In this document: positions 24,864 to 33,880 of the stretch, piece after piece
Numbering within the stretch: the first letter of the stretch is position 1
Layout: every line of letters begins with the position of its first letter
Assembly (NCBI GenBank): GCA_023145835.1
Contig: JAGLDH010000058.1
Coordinates: 1-37,054, forward strand
Length of the DNA: 37,054 nt
From: Methylococcales bacterium
GTDB taxonomy: Bacteria > Pseudomonadota > Gammaproteobacteria > Methylococcales > Methylomonadaceae
Direction of reading: 5' to 3'
The notes under the pieces: generated by a model
Told to the model about the DNA's origin: nothing
The model's database searches: none
Seen by the model: the letters and a program-made list of their open reading frames with translations, nothing else
Made by a program: the position numbers and the translations under genes

Positions 24864-25165
24864 AATTACTTGAAGATGATGAATCTACAAACCCTATGTT
24901 AGCTGTAGTCAATCTAGTCGATGTTTTTTTAGTGATTATTGCCGCTTTAATGATTTCCATCGCACAAAACCCAATGAATCCCTTTAATAATGAAGAAATA
25001 ACAGTCATTAAAAATGAAGGCAAAGAAAATATGGAAATCATAATCAAAAAAGGCAAAGAAATTAAAAAATTTGAATCTGCGGGGGAAATTGGCAGTGGGC
25101 AAGGAACTAAAGCCGGTATTGCCTATAAGATGAAAGATGGTTCTATGATATATATTCCAGAATAA
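24860..25165 (+). CDS. DUF2149 protein, ExbD-like partner
   Basis: The product is 101 residues. One membrane helix near the N terminus (about 15-35) contains Asp in NLVDVFLVIIAALM, at the place where ExbD/TolR have their essential Asp. A Lys/Glu-rich periplasmic tail with GSGQGTKAGIAYKMKDGSMIYIP follows; this end is the most conserved part of DUF2149. It overlaps the ExbB-like gene upstream and is 11 nt before the CobN-like gene. It is probably the second subunit of a proton-driven motor that acts on the chelatase or a receptor. Confidence 0.85.
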   Translation: MKLLEDDESTNPMLAVVNLVDVFLVIIAALMISIAQNPMNPFNNEEITVIKNEGKENMEIIIKKGKEIKKFESAGEIGSGQGTKAGIAYKMKDGSMIYIPE

Positions 25166-25176
25166 CAACAATAAAA

Positions 25177-28100
25177 ATGAAAAATTATTTAACACCTTGG
25201 TTCGTACTGATCGTAAGCATCATATTGCCTCCGATGACTCAAGCAAAAGAAACAACAAAGATTCTTATTGTTAGTGCAATGCATAGCGCGCATGCAAAAG
25301 TAAAATTACTCAATCAACTAGGTGAGCAGAAAAACATTCACTTTACACACCAACCAGCTCGCCTTTTAGATAAAGATAAAAAGGCTCTATTTAGTCAATA
25401 CTCTTTAGTGATTTTTGATTCGATGGGAGCAAGGGATGGTAAAAAAACATTTTCTCCTTTTGTACCTGTTATCAAGCAAACCGATACTCTTTTTTTAGCC
25501 ATTAATTGGCTAAAAAACCAAGAACTAAGAAAAGGCATTGATAAAAAAGAAGCAAAATTATTGCATAACTATTACAGTAACGGCGGTTCCATTAACCTGA
25601 GCAATATGATTGATTTTTTAAATACTAAAATCTTTACAACTGATAATCTGACGATTGTTCCTCCCGCTATTATTTATGCTCAACAAGGGCTTTATCATCC
25701 AGATTACGAAAAACGCTTATTTACCACGTTAGCCGAATATCTCAAGTGGCAAAAGAACACTAACAAGCATGAACTGAAAGATAAGCCTGTTATTGGTATC
25801 GCTATGTACCAAAATTATTTTTCAGAAGGTAATACTAAAGTCGTCGATGCTTTAATAAAAAAACTTGAAGCCAACGGAGCATTCCCTGTCCCTTTTTATT
25901 ACGAATCAAGAGGCAGTAAAGAAGGTTATGAAGATTTGCTGACAAAAAACGGTCAAGTCATTATTCATAATATGATTAACCTTCGCAGCATTCATTTAGC
26001 ACAAAAACGCAAAGAAGAATTTACTCAATTAGGTGCTCCTGTCATTCAAGCACTTTCCTACTACTCAGGCGATCAAGCAAAGTGGGAGGCTGATAAACAA
26101 GGTATATCCTCATCCATGACACCCTTTACCTTAGTTTTGCCAGAAGCTTCAGGGGTGATTGATCCGACTATAGTCGCAGTATCTGATCCGGAAAATAAAG
26201 AAAATACAGTGATTGATTATCAAATGGATGCATTGGTTGAGCGCAGTCTAAAACAAGCACAGCTCAGGTTAAAACCGAATGTAGACAAAAAAATAACGGT
26301 AATGGTTTGGAATTATCCCTCTGGTGAAAAAAATATTGGGGCTTCTTTCTTAAATGTACCCCGTAGTCTAAATCAAATTTCTACCGCATTAAAAGCTAAA
26401 GGGTATGCAATAAGTAGCCAATCAGAAGATTATTTTATTGCTAACATTACACGAATTTTACGCCCTTTTTATCGGGGGTATGAATTAGATGAGTTACTCA
26501 AAGATGATTTGGCAGAATTAATGCCTCTGTCTGTTTACCAAGATTGGTACAAAACCCTGCCTGAGACAGCTCGTACATCAATAGAAGCACGTTGGGGAAA
26601 GCCAAAAGATAATTTTATGGTGGTAGAGCGTGAAGGACAACACTGGTTTGTAATGCCTAGAATAAAAATAGGTAATATGATTATTATGCGTCAACCGCCA
26701 CGCAGTGATGAAGCAGATAAAGAAAAAGGTGCATACCATAATAAAACCGTACCAGTGAATCATTACTATCTTGCTTCTTACCAGTACGCACGAGATTATT
26801 TTTCTACCGATGCATTTATTCATTTGGGCACACATGGTTCACAGGAATATTTACCGGGTAAAGAACGAGGTTTATCCATATATGATGCTGGTGATTTAAG
26901 TGTTGGCAACACGCCGGTGATTTATCCCTTTATTGTCGATGACGTGGGTGAAGCCATGCAAACAAAACGCAGAGGGCGTGCAGTAGTACTTAGCCACATG
27001 ACACCACCGTTTGCAGCGGCAGGGTTACACTCAGACAGTGCTGAAATGCATAACTTAATGCATCAATATAAAGCGATGGACAAAGGTGCTGTCAAGCAAC
27101 AAACAGCGCAACAACTGAGTAAACTCTGTTTTACGGGAAATTATTGTAAAGATATAGGGTGGACACGAGAAGCAGTAGATAAGGATTTTGCTGGCTTTAT
27201 GGTTGCTTTGCATGATTATCTGGGCGATTTGGCGGCACAAAATCAACCCTTAGGTTTACACACCTTTGGTAAGTTAGCCAATAAAACCTATCTAAACACT
27301 ACGATCATCCAAATGTTAGGAACAGATTTTCGAAACCGTGCAGCTGTTTATGAGCATGAACATTATCAAGAAAATATAGCGCATGAAGATAGAGGTGTTT
27401 CTAATACAAACTTGGATATTTCTCATACAGAAAAGCTAGAAGATTTATTGGGATTTAAATTGCTCAATGACTTCGTTATCAACAATAAAGACGGTCAATC
27501 CATTGCCGACAGTGAGTTACGAGAGGATATAAAACGAGCCAAAGATTATTATCAACGGATGCAGGGTATCGTAGAAATGGAAAATTTGGCTGCTACGTTA
27601 GAAGGTCGATATATTCCAGTCGCCAATGGTGGCGATCCCATACGTAGCCCAGAAGCATTACCGACAGGGACTAATTTATACGGTTTTGACCCAAGCAAAG
27701 TTCCCACTCAAGCGGCATGGGAAACAGGAAAAAAAGCAGTCAATGACTTGATTACAGATTACTATCAAAAACACGGACGCTATCCCGATAAAATGGCTTT
27801 TTCTTTATGGTCCATTGAAACCATGCGGCACTATGGCGTATTGGAAGCACAAGTGCTTTATGCCATGGGAATAAAGCCCGTATGGGATATATCGGGACGA
27901 GTCATCGACACAGAAATTATTCCTTTTAAGGAATTAAAACGGCCGAGAGTCGATGTGGTTTTATCTGCAACGGGTCTTTATCGTGATGCCTTCCCCAATG
28001 TTATCCAATGGATTGCAGAAGCAATTACAAAAATTGCCCAACTAAAAGAAAAAAATAATCCGCTTTATCAACACAGTCAAGCCCTTAAATCTGAATTACT

Positions 28101-29169
28101 AGAATCAGGGATAGAAAAGGAAGAAGCGGAATACTTATCAACGGTGCGTATATTTTCTAACGAATCTGGTAATTATGGAACAGGGTTAGGTGGCGCAGTG
28201 ATGAAATCCAATACTTGGGAAAGAGATGGGAAACTCGCCGATTTATATACCGACAGGATGGGCTATTATTATGGCTCCGATGATAGTCGGTGGGGTAAAA
28301 AAATGGCCAATGTTGATTTATATGCCAAGACTTTATCAGGAACAGATATTGCCCTGTTTTCACGCTCATCTAATCTCTATGGGGTTTTAACCAGTGATGA
28401 TCCTTTTCAATATTTAGGGGGGATTTCTTTAGCTATACGCCGCTTAGATGGCGCAAGCCCAGAGCTATATATATCCAATTTACGCGATCCTAAAAAAGTT
28501 AAAACAGAAGACATCGCCAAATTTTTAAGCAAAGAACTCCGCACAAGAGCACATCATCCACGTTGGGTAAGAGAAATGCAAAAAGAAGGCTATGCCGGTG
28601 CTTTAAACATGCTGGATAACCTCAATAATTTTTGGGGCTGGCAAGTGGTTGATCCTACCTCTGTTCGTGAAGACCAGTGGCAAGAATTTTTTGAAGTGTA
28701 TGTCCAGGATAAATATCAGCTAGATATGGATAAGTGGTTTGCAGAATCAAACAATCACACGCAAGCGCAAATGATTGAAAGAATGCTGGAAGCCGTGCGT
28801 AAAGATTACTGGGCAGCAGGTGACGAGGTCACAAAAGAGTTAGTGGAAAAATATATCCAGTTAGCAACTCAATACGATGTGACAACCGATAATGAAAAAC
28901 TGACGGAGTATGTTAATAGCCAGGCGCAGGGTTTTGGGTTAAGCCCATTGCCTATTGAAATATCTCAACCTATGGTGGCAGGTCAGGTAGTAAATGCTTC
29001 ACAACAGATTCAAGGTCAAAAACTGGAAGAAGTAAAACCTAATCAAGAAGCAGAAAAAAATGATGAGGTGGAATGGATTTTGTATTTAATGATGTTGTTT
29101 TTTATGTTGGGGGTAGGGTATCAGGCTAAAGAAAAATCTCATGCTTTGTGTTGTTTTACATCATATTGA
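25177..29169 (+). CDS. CobN-like chelatase, secreted and membrane-anchored (HmuS-like)
   Basis: The product is 1330 residues, the CobN/ChlH/BchH family. It has an N-terminal signal peptide (about 1-23, ends MTQA/KE) and one C-terminal helix (WILYLMMLFFMLGVGY, about 1300-1316), so the catalytic body should face the periplasm. Family blocks include HLGTHGSQEYLPGK, the GGDPIRSPEALPTGTNLYGFDPSKVP stretch, SLWSIETMRHYGVLEAQ and ESGNYGTGLG. Cobalt insertion for B12 needs cytosolic CobN with CobS and CobT; none of these, nor any other cob gene, is here. With ExbB-like and DUF2149 genes in front and iron genes around, it matches the HmuS type, reported to act on haem. Haem iron removal is therefore likely but inferred. 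Confidence 0.88.
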   Translation: MKNYLTPWFVLIVSIILPPMTQAKETTKILIVSAMHSAHAKVKLLNQLGEQKNIHFTHQPARLLDKDKKALFSQYSLVIFDSMGARDGKKTFSPFVPVIKQTDTLFLAINWLKNQELRKGIDKKEAKLLHNYYSNGGSINLSNMIDFLNTKIFTTDNLTIVPPAIIYAQQGLYHPDYEKRLFTTLAEYLKWQKNTNKHELKDKPVIGIAMYQNYFSEGNTKVVDALIKKLEANGAFPVPFYYESRGSKEGYEDLLTKNGQVIIHNMINLRSIHLAQKRKEEFTQLGAPVIQALSYYSGDQAKWEADKQGISSSMTPFTLVLPEASGVIDPTIVAVSDPENKENTVIDYQMDALVERSLKQAQLRLKPNVDKKITVMVWNYPSGEKNIGASFLNVPRSLNQISTALKAKGYAISSQSEDYFIANITRILRPFYRGYELDELLKDDLAELMPLSVYQDWYKTLPETARTSIEARWGKPKDNFMVVEREGQHWFVMPRIKIGNMIIMRQPPRSDEADKEKGAYHNKTVPVNHYYLASYQYARDYFSTDAFIHLGTHGSQEYLPGKERGLSIYDAGDLSVGNTPVIYPFIVDDVGEAMQTKRRGRAVVLSHMTPPFAAAGLHSDSAEMHNLMHQYKAMDKGAVKQQTAQQLSKLCFTGNYCKDIGWTREAVDKDFAGFMVALHDYLGDLAAQNQPLGLHTFGKLANKTYLNTTIIQMLGTDFRNRAAVYEHEHYQENIAHEDRGVSNTNLDISHTEKLEDLLGFKLLNDFVINNKDGQSIADSELREDIKRAKDYYQRMQGIVEMENLAATLEGRYIPVANGGDPIRSPEALPTGTNLYGFDPSKVPTQAAWETGKKAVNDLITDYYQKHGRYPDKMAFSLWSIETMRHYGVLEAQVLYAMGIKPVWDISGRVIDTEIIPFKELKRPRVDVVLSATGLYRDAFPNVIQWIAEAITKIAQLKEKNNPLYQHSQALKSELLESGIEKEEAEYLSTVRIFSNESGNYGTGLGGAVMKSNTWERDGKLADLYTDRMGYYYGSDDSRWGKKMANVDLYAKTLSGTDIALFSRSSNLYGVLTSDDPFQYLGGISLAIRRLDGASPELYISNLRDPKKVKTEDIAKFLSKELRTRAHHPRWVREMQKEGYAGALNMLDNLNNFWGWQVVDPTSVREDQWQEFFEVYVQDKYQLDMDKWFAESNNHTQAQMIERMLEAVRKDYWAAGDEVTKELVEKYIQLATQYDVTTDNEKLTEYVNSQAQGFGLSPLPIEISQPMVAGQVVNASQQIQGQKLEEVKPNQEAEKNDEVEWILYLMMLFFMLGVGYQAKEKSHALCCFTSY

Positions 29170-29193
29170 GTTTTCCGATTCCTTATTTGATAC

Positions 29194-29331
29194 TCATTTC
29201 CTAAACTGAAACAGAACTAAAAAAACATGAGTATTACCATCTATGATTGCATCGTGGGTATCCTTTGAAAGGTTTTCATTATTTTCTAATGATCAAGTTA
29301 GTACATGAGTATCAAGAAGTAAATTTATCAA
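29194..29331 (-). pseudogene. Remnant of a VapC-type PIN-domain toxin
   Basis: On the minus strand from 29331 the frame reads LINLLLDTHVLT, a stop at 29293-29295, then SLENNENLSKDTHDAIIDG. It resembles the start of VapC toxins (NLLLDTHVLLW.LE.N..LS..A..AI), including the first catalytic Asp. The in-frame TGA replaces the usual Trp, and the rest of the domain is missing. I see no antitoxin remnant. The remainder of the gap (29332-29495) holds only the ftnA upstream region. Confidence 0.6.
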
Positions 29332-29452
29332 TATCTGGGAAAATAGGTGAATTATAAAAAGAATCAATTAACTTTTTAAAGGATTAAAAAGACATTATTT
29401 TAGCAAAGGGAATTGATAGTTATCATTGACACAAATCACACAAACACTAACA

Positions 29453-29468
29453 ATAATCATTCGTATTA
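29453..29468. promoter_or_regulatory. Possible Fur-type operator upstream of ftnA
   Basis: ATAATCATTCGTATTA is the exact reverse complement of 16 bases around the Fur-like site at 22026-22044. It lies 27 bp before the ftnA start. By itself it is a modest match to the Fur motif; the exact repeat makes it more interesting. TGATAGTTATCATTG just upstream is another partial match. Confidence 0.4.
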
Positions 29469-29495
29469 TTATTGCATTTACTTGGGAGAAACAGA

Positions 29496-30005
29496 ATGTT
29501 AAAAGAACAGGTTGTCAATAAACTTAATCAGCAAATCAATCAGGAATTTTATTCTTCAAACCTTTACCTGCAAATGAGTTCTTGGTGCGCGCATAAAGGG
29601 TTGGAGGGCAGTGCAAAATTTCTTAAATCACATGCTGCTGAAGAAATGAGACATATGCAACGTCTTTTTGATTATGTAACGGAGTGTGGGGCAATTGCTA
29701 AATTAGGTGAGATTAAAGAGCCGCCTACTGAATTTGAATCTATTGTTACTATTTTTCAGCAGACATACGAGCATGAGATTTTGATAACAAGTAATATTAA
29801 TGATTTAGTACATGTAGCATTTGAAATGCAGGATTATTCTACTTTTAATTTTTTGCAATGGTATGTGGCTGAACAACATGAAGAGGAAAAACTATTTAAG
29901 AGTATTTTAGACAAAATCAATATTATTGGTACTGAGGGGCGACGAGGTCTTTACCCTATTGATCAGGTTATTGGTAATTTAGATGGTGGCTCTGTTCCTG
30001 ACTAA
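29496..30005 (+). CDS. ftnA: FtnA: non-haem bacterial ferritin
   Basis: Starting at the ATG at 29496 (GGGAGA upstream) the product is 169 residues, close to E. coli FtnA throughout. Matching parts are LNQQINQEFYSSNLYLQMSSWC, HAAEEMRHMQRLFDYV, and QDYSTFNFLQWYVAEQHEEEKLFKSI. The ferroxidase Glu17, Glu50 and His53 region and the later Glu-rich site are kept. It forms a 24-subunit iron store in the cytosol and is the third ferritin in the window. A TTG eight codons upstream is a less likely start. Confidence 0.95.
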   Translation: MLKEQVVNKLNQQINQEFYSSNLYLQMSSWCAHKGLEGSAKFLKSHAAEEMRHMQRLFDYVTECGAIAKLGEIKEPPTEFESIVTIFQQTYEHEILITSNINDLVHVAFEMQDYSTFNFLQWYVAEQHEEEKLFKSILDKINIIGTEGRRGLYPIDQVIGNLDGGSVPD

Positions 30006-30019
30006 GCTAATTCTTTTAT

Positions 30020-30077
30020 AAAGGGAGTTTTAGCTGCGATTCTAACGTAGACACGTCGTGGCTAAAATCCCCACTTT
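30020..30077. repeat. Palindromic GGCTAAAG repeat, copy 3
   Basis: AAAGGGAGTTTTAGCTGCG and CGTGGCTAAAATCCCCACTTT form an imperfect inverted repeat with a loop of about 18 bases. The CGTGGCTAAA arm is shared with copies 1 and 2. It lies between ftnA and the substrate-binding protein gene. Confidence 0.55.
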
Positions 30078-30098
30078 ACAGCAATTTAAGGATAACTA

Positions 30099-31076
30099 AT
30101 GAAATTTCTATTCGTTTACCTAATATTCAGTATAAGTATTATTTTGCCCGCACAAGCTCAAGAAAAACTTGAATCACTTGTCATGGCAGGCCCTTTTGCC
30201 GCTGTCTCTTATCCATTAATCAGAATGGCTGAGACAAATGCATTAGCCGATGTGACCGACAGTCTTAAATTTGAAGTATGGAGAAATCCGGATCAATTAA
30301 GAGCATTAGCCTTAAATGGAAAAACGGACTTTATTGCTACCCCAACCAATGTAGCAGCAAACCTGTATAACCGAGGCGCAGATATAAGGTTGCTCAATGT
30401 GTCCATCTGGGGGGTGATGTGGATGGTATCTCGTGAGGAAGGGTTGGAAACATTAGCCGACTTTAAAGGCAAAGAAATCGCCATGCCATTTCGAGGCGAT
30501 ATGCCCGATCTTATTTTTACTGAACTGGCAGAGCAACAAGGACTTGATCCTAAAAAAGATTTTAAACTTCGTTATGTCGCTAATCCATTGGATGCATTGC
30601 AACTACTCATTTTACGTCGTGTTGATCATGCTTTGCTGGTTGAGCCTGCTGTATCAATGGCTCTTTTTAAAACTAAAACATTTCCTGCAAAAATTGTTGC
30701 ACCCGATTTATATCGCAGTGTTGACCTTCAAAAAGAGTGGGGGCGATTATTAAAGCGCGAAGCAAAAATCCCACAGGCTGGTATGGCTGTGATTAATAAG
30801 AAACTAGATGCCCATGTGATTAAACGCTTTAATGAGGAATATGAAAAAGCAACAAAATGGTGTCTTGAGCATCCTGATGAAGCGGGGGAAGTGGTCGTTA
30901 AGCATATTCCTATGTTAATACCAAAGGCTGTTTCAGAAGCGATAAAAGTCAGTCAGTTTAACCCTGTGCCTGCTAAGGATGCCCGTAAAGAGTTGGAATA
31001 TTTTTTCACACTGCTGCATAAGCGCACACCTGCACTGATTGGTGGAAAACTACCTGATGATGGATTTTATTATTAA
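30099..31076 (+). CDS. NMT1/SsuA-type ABC transporter substrate-binding protein
   Basis: The product is 325 residues with a signal peptide (cleavage near PAQA/QEK) and the bilobed periplasmic binding fold of the nitrate/sulfonate/taurine/thiamine-precursor class (FEVWRNPDQLRALALNGKTDFIATPTNVAANLYNRG, then FKGKEIAMPF). It ends in GGKLPDDGFYY. The ligand cannot be read from sequence. The matching permease type is found only at 36715, after an accessory block. AAGGAT precedes the ATG. Confidence 0.85.
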   Translation: MKFLFVYLIFSISIILPAQAQEKLESLVMAGPFAAVSYPLIRMAETNALADVTDSLKFEVWRNPDQLRALALNGKTDFIATPTNVAANLYNRGADIRLLNVSIWGVMWMVSREEGLETLADFKGKEIAMPFRGDMPDLIFTELAEQQGLDPKKDFKLRYVANPLDALQLLILRRVDHALLVEPAVSMALFKTKTFPAKIVAPDLYRSVDLQKEWGRLLKREAKIPQAGMAVINKKLDAHVIKRFNEEYEKATKWCLEHPDEAGEVVVKHIPMLIPKAVSEAIKVSQFNPVPAKDARKELEYFFTLLHKRTPALIGGKLPDDGFYY

Positions 31077-31097
31077 TTAAAATAGCCAAAATGTATT

Positions 31098-31463
31098 ATG
31101 GACAACCTTACGTCAGTAGAAATTAAAGCATTTGTACCTGCAAAAGATTACGAATTGTCAAAAAGATTCTATCAGGATTTAGATTTTACCCTGAAATCAG
31201 ATACTGATGGCCTCGCCTATTTTTACCACAATGAATGCAGCTTTCTTTTGCAAGATCATTACACTAAAGAATATGCAGATAACTTTATGATGCATCTGCT
31301 GGTTAAAAATGTAGATGCTTGGTGGGAGCATATTATCAACACCAATATTTTCGAAAAATATGGTGTAAAGGCAAGCTCACCAGAAGTGCAACCGTGGAAA
31401 ATGAAGGATTTTACATTACATGATCCAAGCGGTGTATGTTGGCATTTTGGTGAGAATATATAG
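31098..31463 (+). CDS. VOC (glyoxalase/bleomycin-resistance) superfamily protein
   Basis: The product is 121 residues with one glyoxalase-like fold: VEIKAFVPAKDYELSKRFYQDLDFTLKSD at the start, FLLQDHYTKEYADNFMMHLLVKNVDAWW in the middle and FTLHDPSGVCWHFGEN at the end. Members may bind metals, antibiotics or small electrophiles. It is 22 nt after the binding-protein gene and 5 nt before the next, first of a tight run of five accessory genes. Confidence 0.8.
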   Translation: MDNLTSVEIKAFVPAKDYELSKRFYQDLDFTLKSDTDGLAYFYHNECSFLLQDHYTKEYADNFMMHLLVKNVDAWWEHIINTNIFEKYGVKASSPEVQPWKMKDFTLHDPSGVCWHFGENI

Positions 31464-31468
31464 GCTAC

Positions 31469-32239
31469 GTGTTAGAGCTTGAAGGATATAAAATTTCATG
31501 CCACGGAATTAATCAAAGTTTAATTAATTCATGTCGAGCAGTTTTACCTGACATTCTATTAAACCCTAAATACATTACTACAGGCGTTACCTTTGGTTAT
31601 TTATTTAACAATAAACCCGCTAGGTTTCTAGGGATTGAGCCAAACAAAATAGATAAAAATGACCTTTTTATTGTACTCAACCCTTGCAATGATTACATTG
31701 AAATAAAAAACCTAATGATGAGTGAGACGTTGTGGGATTTTGCAGCCCACTGCCTAGATCAGCCAACAAATAATATCGCTTTTAGTTTTATGAATATCAC
31801 TAGAAAGCCAGCCAGGTATGGCCCCTCAATAAACTGGCATAGAGATTTTGGTAATAAAATGACCTCAACAACGGCAAGTATCAACATGGTAAGGGTCATT
31901 GTTCCTCTTGACCCATGCGAGGTTTCCAATGGAACGGTCTTAATCGTACCTGACTCACATTTGAGAGCAGATGATCTAGTTTTAGAAGGGAGTGCAATAG
32001 ATATTAATTATTGTAATACAAATCATGAGGCTGTCAATTTGGTGCAGGGCGATATGTTAGGCATTAGCAGTCAATTAATTCATGGCAGCGGAATAAATAA
32101 AAGCAATCGAGACAGAAATAATTTAATTTTCCAATTTATCATCAAAGGTTCTGAGCATAGTGATGAAGATACAAACGAGCCTTTTCATAATATTGGCTTT
32201 GATGAGATTAGAAATGTCTCTAAAGAGGGCATAAAGTGA
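31469..32239 (+). CDS. Fe(II)/2-oxoglutarate dioxygenase-like (PhyH type) protein
   Basis: The product is 256 residues from a GTG start 5 nt after the VOC stop. The iron-binding triad is visible: HRD (His124, Asp126) and HGSG (His205), with Arg214 or Arg216 nine or so residues later placed to bind 2-oxoglutarate. NGTVLIVPDSHLRADD and GDMLGISSQLIHGSG are typical of phytanoyl-CoA dioxygenase-type enzymes. The substrate is unknown. The stop overlaps the next start by 4 nt. Confidence 0.75.
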   Translation: MLELEGYKISCHGINQSLINSCRAVLPDILLNPKYITTGVTFGYLFNNKPARFLGIEPNKIDKNDLFIVLNPCNDYIEIKNLMMSETLWDFAAHCLDQPTNNIAFSFMNITRKPARYGPSINWHRDFGNKMTSTTASINMVRVIVPLDPCEVSNGTVLIVPDSHLRADDLVLEGSAIDINYCNTNHEAVNLVQGDMLGISSQLIHGSGINKSNRDRNNLIFQFIIKGSEHSDEDTNEPFHNIGFDEIRNVSKEGIK

Positions 32240-32781
32240 ACTCATTTGAAAAAGTCAGTCATTGGATTGCTGGTGATGATTATAGGCTTAGCTGCTTAAA
32301 CGTAGCTAGTAGACAAATGAATGACGAGTGGTATCTATCAGCAGGCTTTGTGAGAAATTTAATTTGGGATAAATTACAGGGTAACAATAAAAACACGCCA
32401 TTGAATGATATTGATTTAATCTATTTTGACCCATCAAATATTTCAATGCAGCATGAACTTCAGATTGAGAATGTCTTAAATCATTTAATGCCTGAAACTC
32501 ATTGGCAAGTTAAGAACCAAGCAAAAATGTCTATTCAACATGGGCATAAACAATATAAAAACTGTATTGAGGCGATGTCATTTTGGCCTGAACTTGAAAC
32601 AGCGATTGGAGTAAACATATCAAAAGATGGAAAATTAAAAATAGTCTCGCCTTTTAAAGCAAGTGAAATCGTTGCTCTTAGCATCACTAAAAATCACAAA
32701 TGTACTGCTGATGTATTTCATAAGAGAGTATCAGAAAAAGGGTGGCTGAAATTATGGCCAGACTTAAAAATTAAAATATAA
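32236..32781 (+). CDS. Nucleotidyltransferase family protein (NTP_transf_6 / DUF925)
   Basis: The product is 181 residues from a GTG start overlapping the upstream stop (GTGA). It carries SAGFVRN (36-41) and NDIDLIYFD with Asp58 and Asp60, the metal pair of polymerase beta-like nucleotidyltransferases, then TVSPFKASEIVALS-like C-terminal part. Proteins of this family are common among accessory genes and have no firm function. Confidence 0.8.
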   Translation: MNSFEKVSHWIAGDDYRLSCLNVASRQMNDEWYLSAGFVRNLIWDKLQGNNKNTPLNDIDLIYFDPSNISMQHELQIENVLNHLMPETHWQVKNQAKMSIQHGHKQYKNCIEAMSFWPELETAIGVNISKDGKLKIVSPFKASEIVALSITKNHKCTADVFHKRVSEKGWLKLWPDLKIKI

Positions 32782-32794
32782 CAAGCTTAAGAAC

Positions 32795-33880
32795 ATGAAC
32801 TCAAATAAAAATACACGTCACCCTAAATCAGATATATTTAAAAAAATAATTAAAGATTGGCAATATTTCTCCCCTTGCTTAGGGGCAAATATAACTATTT
32901 ATGACTCAGATTACGGCTACTCAAATTATGGAACTGGTTTTACGTCAATAAATCCAGAGCAACCTTTAGAGAAAAAATCGCTTTTTTATATTTACAGCAT
33001 TACAAAAACATTGACGGCAATAGTTGTTATGCGGCTTGTAGAAAATGGGCTTATTTCGTTGAATGATCCGATAGCTAAGTATCTTGTTGATATTAATTTA
33101 CCTAAAGAAGTCACCATTAAAAACCTGCTGAATCATACAAGTGGAGTACCTAGTTATACTGATATACCTAATTACATGGAGGCGAACAGAGAAAGTCCTT
33201 CTGAGCCATGGTCATTTGACTATGTAATCAAGAACACATGCAACGGTAAACTTGATTTTAATCCAGGGGATAAGTGGTATTACTCAAATACTGGCTATAT
33301 GTTGCTTCTTTTAATGATTGAATCGGTAAGCAATAAATCTTTGGCACAAAATATTGATGAGTTTATCGTAAAAAAAATTGGCCTAAAAAGTACATATCTA
33401 GCCGAAAATATAGATGTTGGTAAAGTAACTAATGGCTATTGCCGTTATCTCAATGATAAAGAAGAGATGAAAAACATTACCGACATTTATAATCCGTGGT
33501 GGTGTAAAACGGGTCTTGTCGTTTCTACCAGTGATGAAATTACAAAGCTATATTATTCACTTTTATCAGGGCGTTTGGTCAATAAAAATTCTCTACATGC
33601 TATGACAAAAGCTGTTTCTATTGGGCAAACCGCAGGTTCTCATTTTAAAAACCCCAGCTATGGTTTTGGGCTGATGATAGATCCTGAAAATGAATATGGT
33701 ATTTCATATGGACATGGCGGTGATGGGCCAGGTTTTAATACATGGTCTGTTTATTACCCTGAATTTAATAATAGGTCAGTAGGTGTAACTATTTTTTGCA
33801 ATACCTCAATGGGAGGTCATCCATTATTTCTAGTGAATGAAATTTTGCGAGCACTGAAAGGTGACAACAAATGGTCATAA
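32795..33880 (+). CDS. Serine hydrolase, class C beta-lactamase/esterase family
   Basis: The product is 361 residues with the three active-site motifs: SITK (Ser68, Lys71), YSN (163-165) and HGG (307-309) in place of KTG. There is no signal peptide, so it is unlikely to be a secreted beta-lactamase; esterase or peptidase activity in the cytosol is more likely. Related accessory hydrolases are widespread. It overlaps the GNAT gene by 10 nt. Confidence 0.88.
   Translation: MNSNKNTRHPKSDIFKKIIKDWQYFSPCLGANITIYDSDYGYSNYGTGFTSINPEQPLEKKSLFYIYSITKTLTAIVVMRLVENGLISLNDPIAKYLVDINLPKEVTIKNLLNHTSGVPSYTDIPNYMEANRESPSEPWSFDYVIKNTCNGKLDFNPGDKWYYSNTGYMLLLLMIESVSNKSLAQNIDEFIVKKIGLKSTYLAENIDVGKVTNGYCRYLNDKEEMKNITDIYNPWWCKTGLVVSTSDEITKLYYSLLSGRLVNKNSLHAMTKAVSIGQTAGSHFKNPSYGFGLMIDPENEYGISYGHGGDGPGFNTWSVYYPEFNNRSVGVTIFCNTSMGGHPLFLVNEILRALKGDNKWS

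Noticed and set aside
25177-29169. CobN for aerobic cobalamin synthesis
   Set aside because: The protein has a signal peptide and membrane anchor and no CobS, CobT or other B12 genes are near; the ExbB-like and DUF2149 partners point elsewhere.
31461-31480. GTTAGAG at the VOC/dioxygenase junction as a cassette core site
   Set aside because: The last base does not fit GTTRRRY, the genes are only 5 nt apart and no attC hairpin fits, so this gene run is not supported as cassettes.
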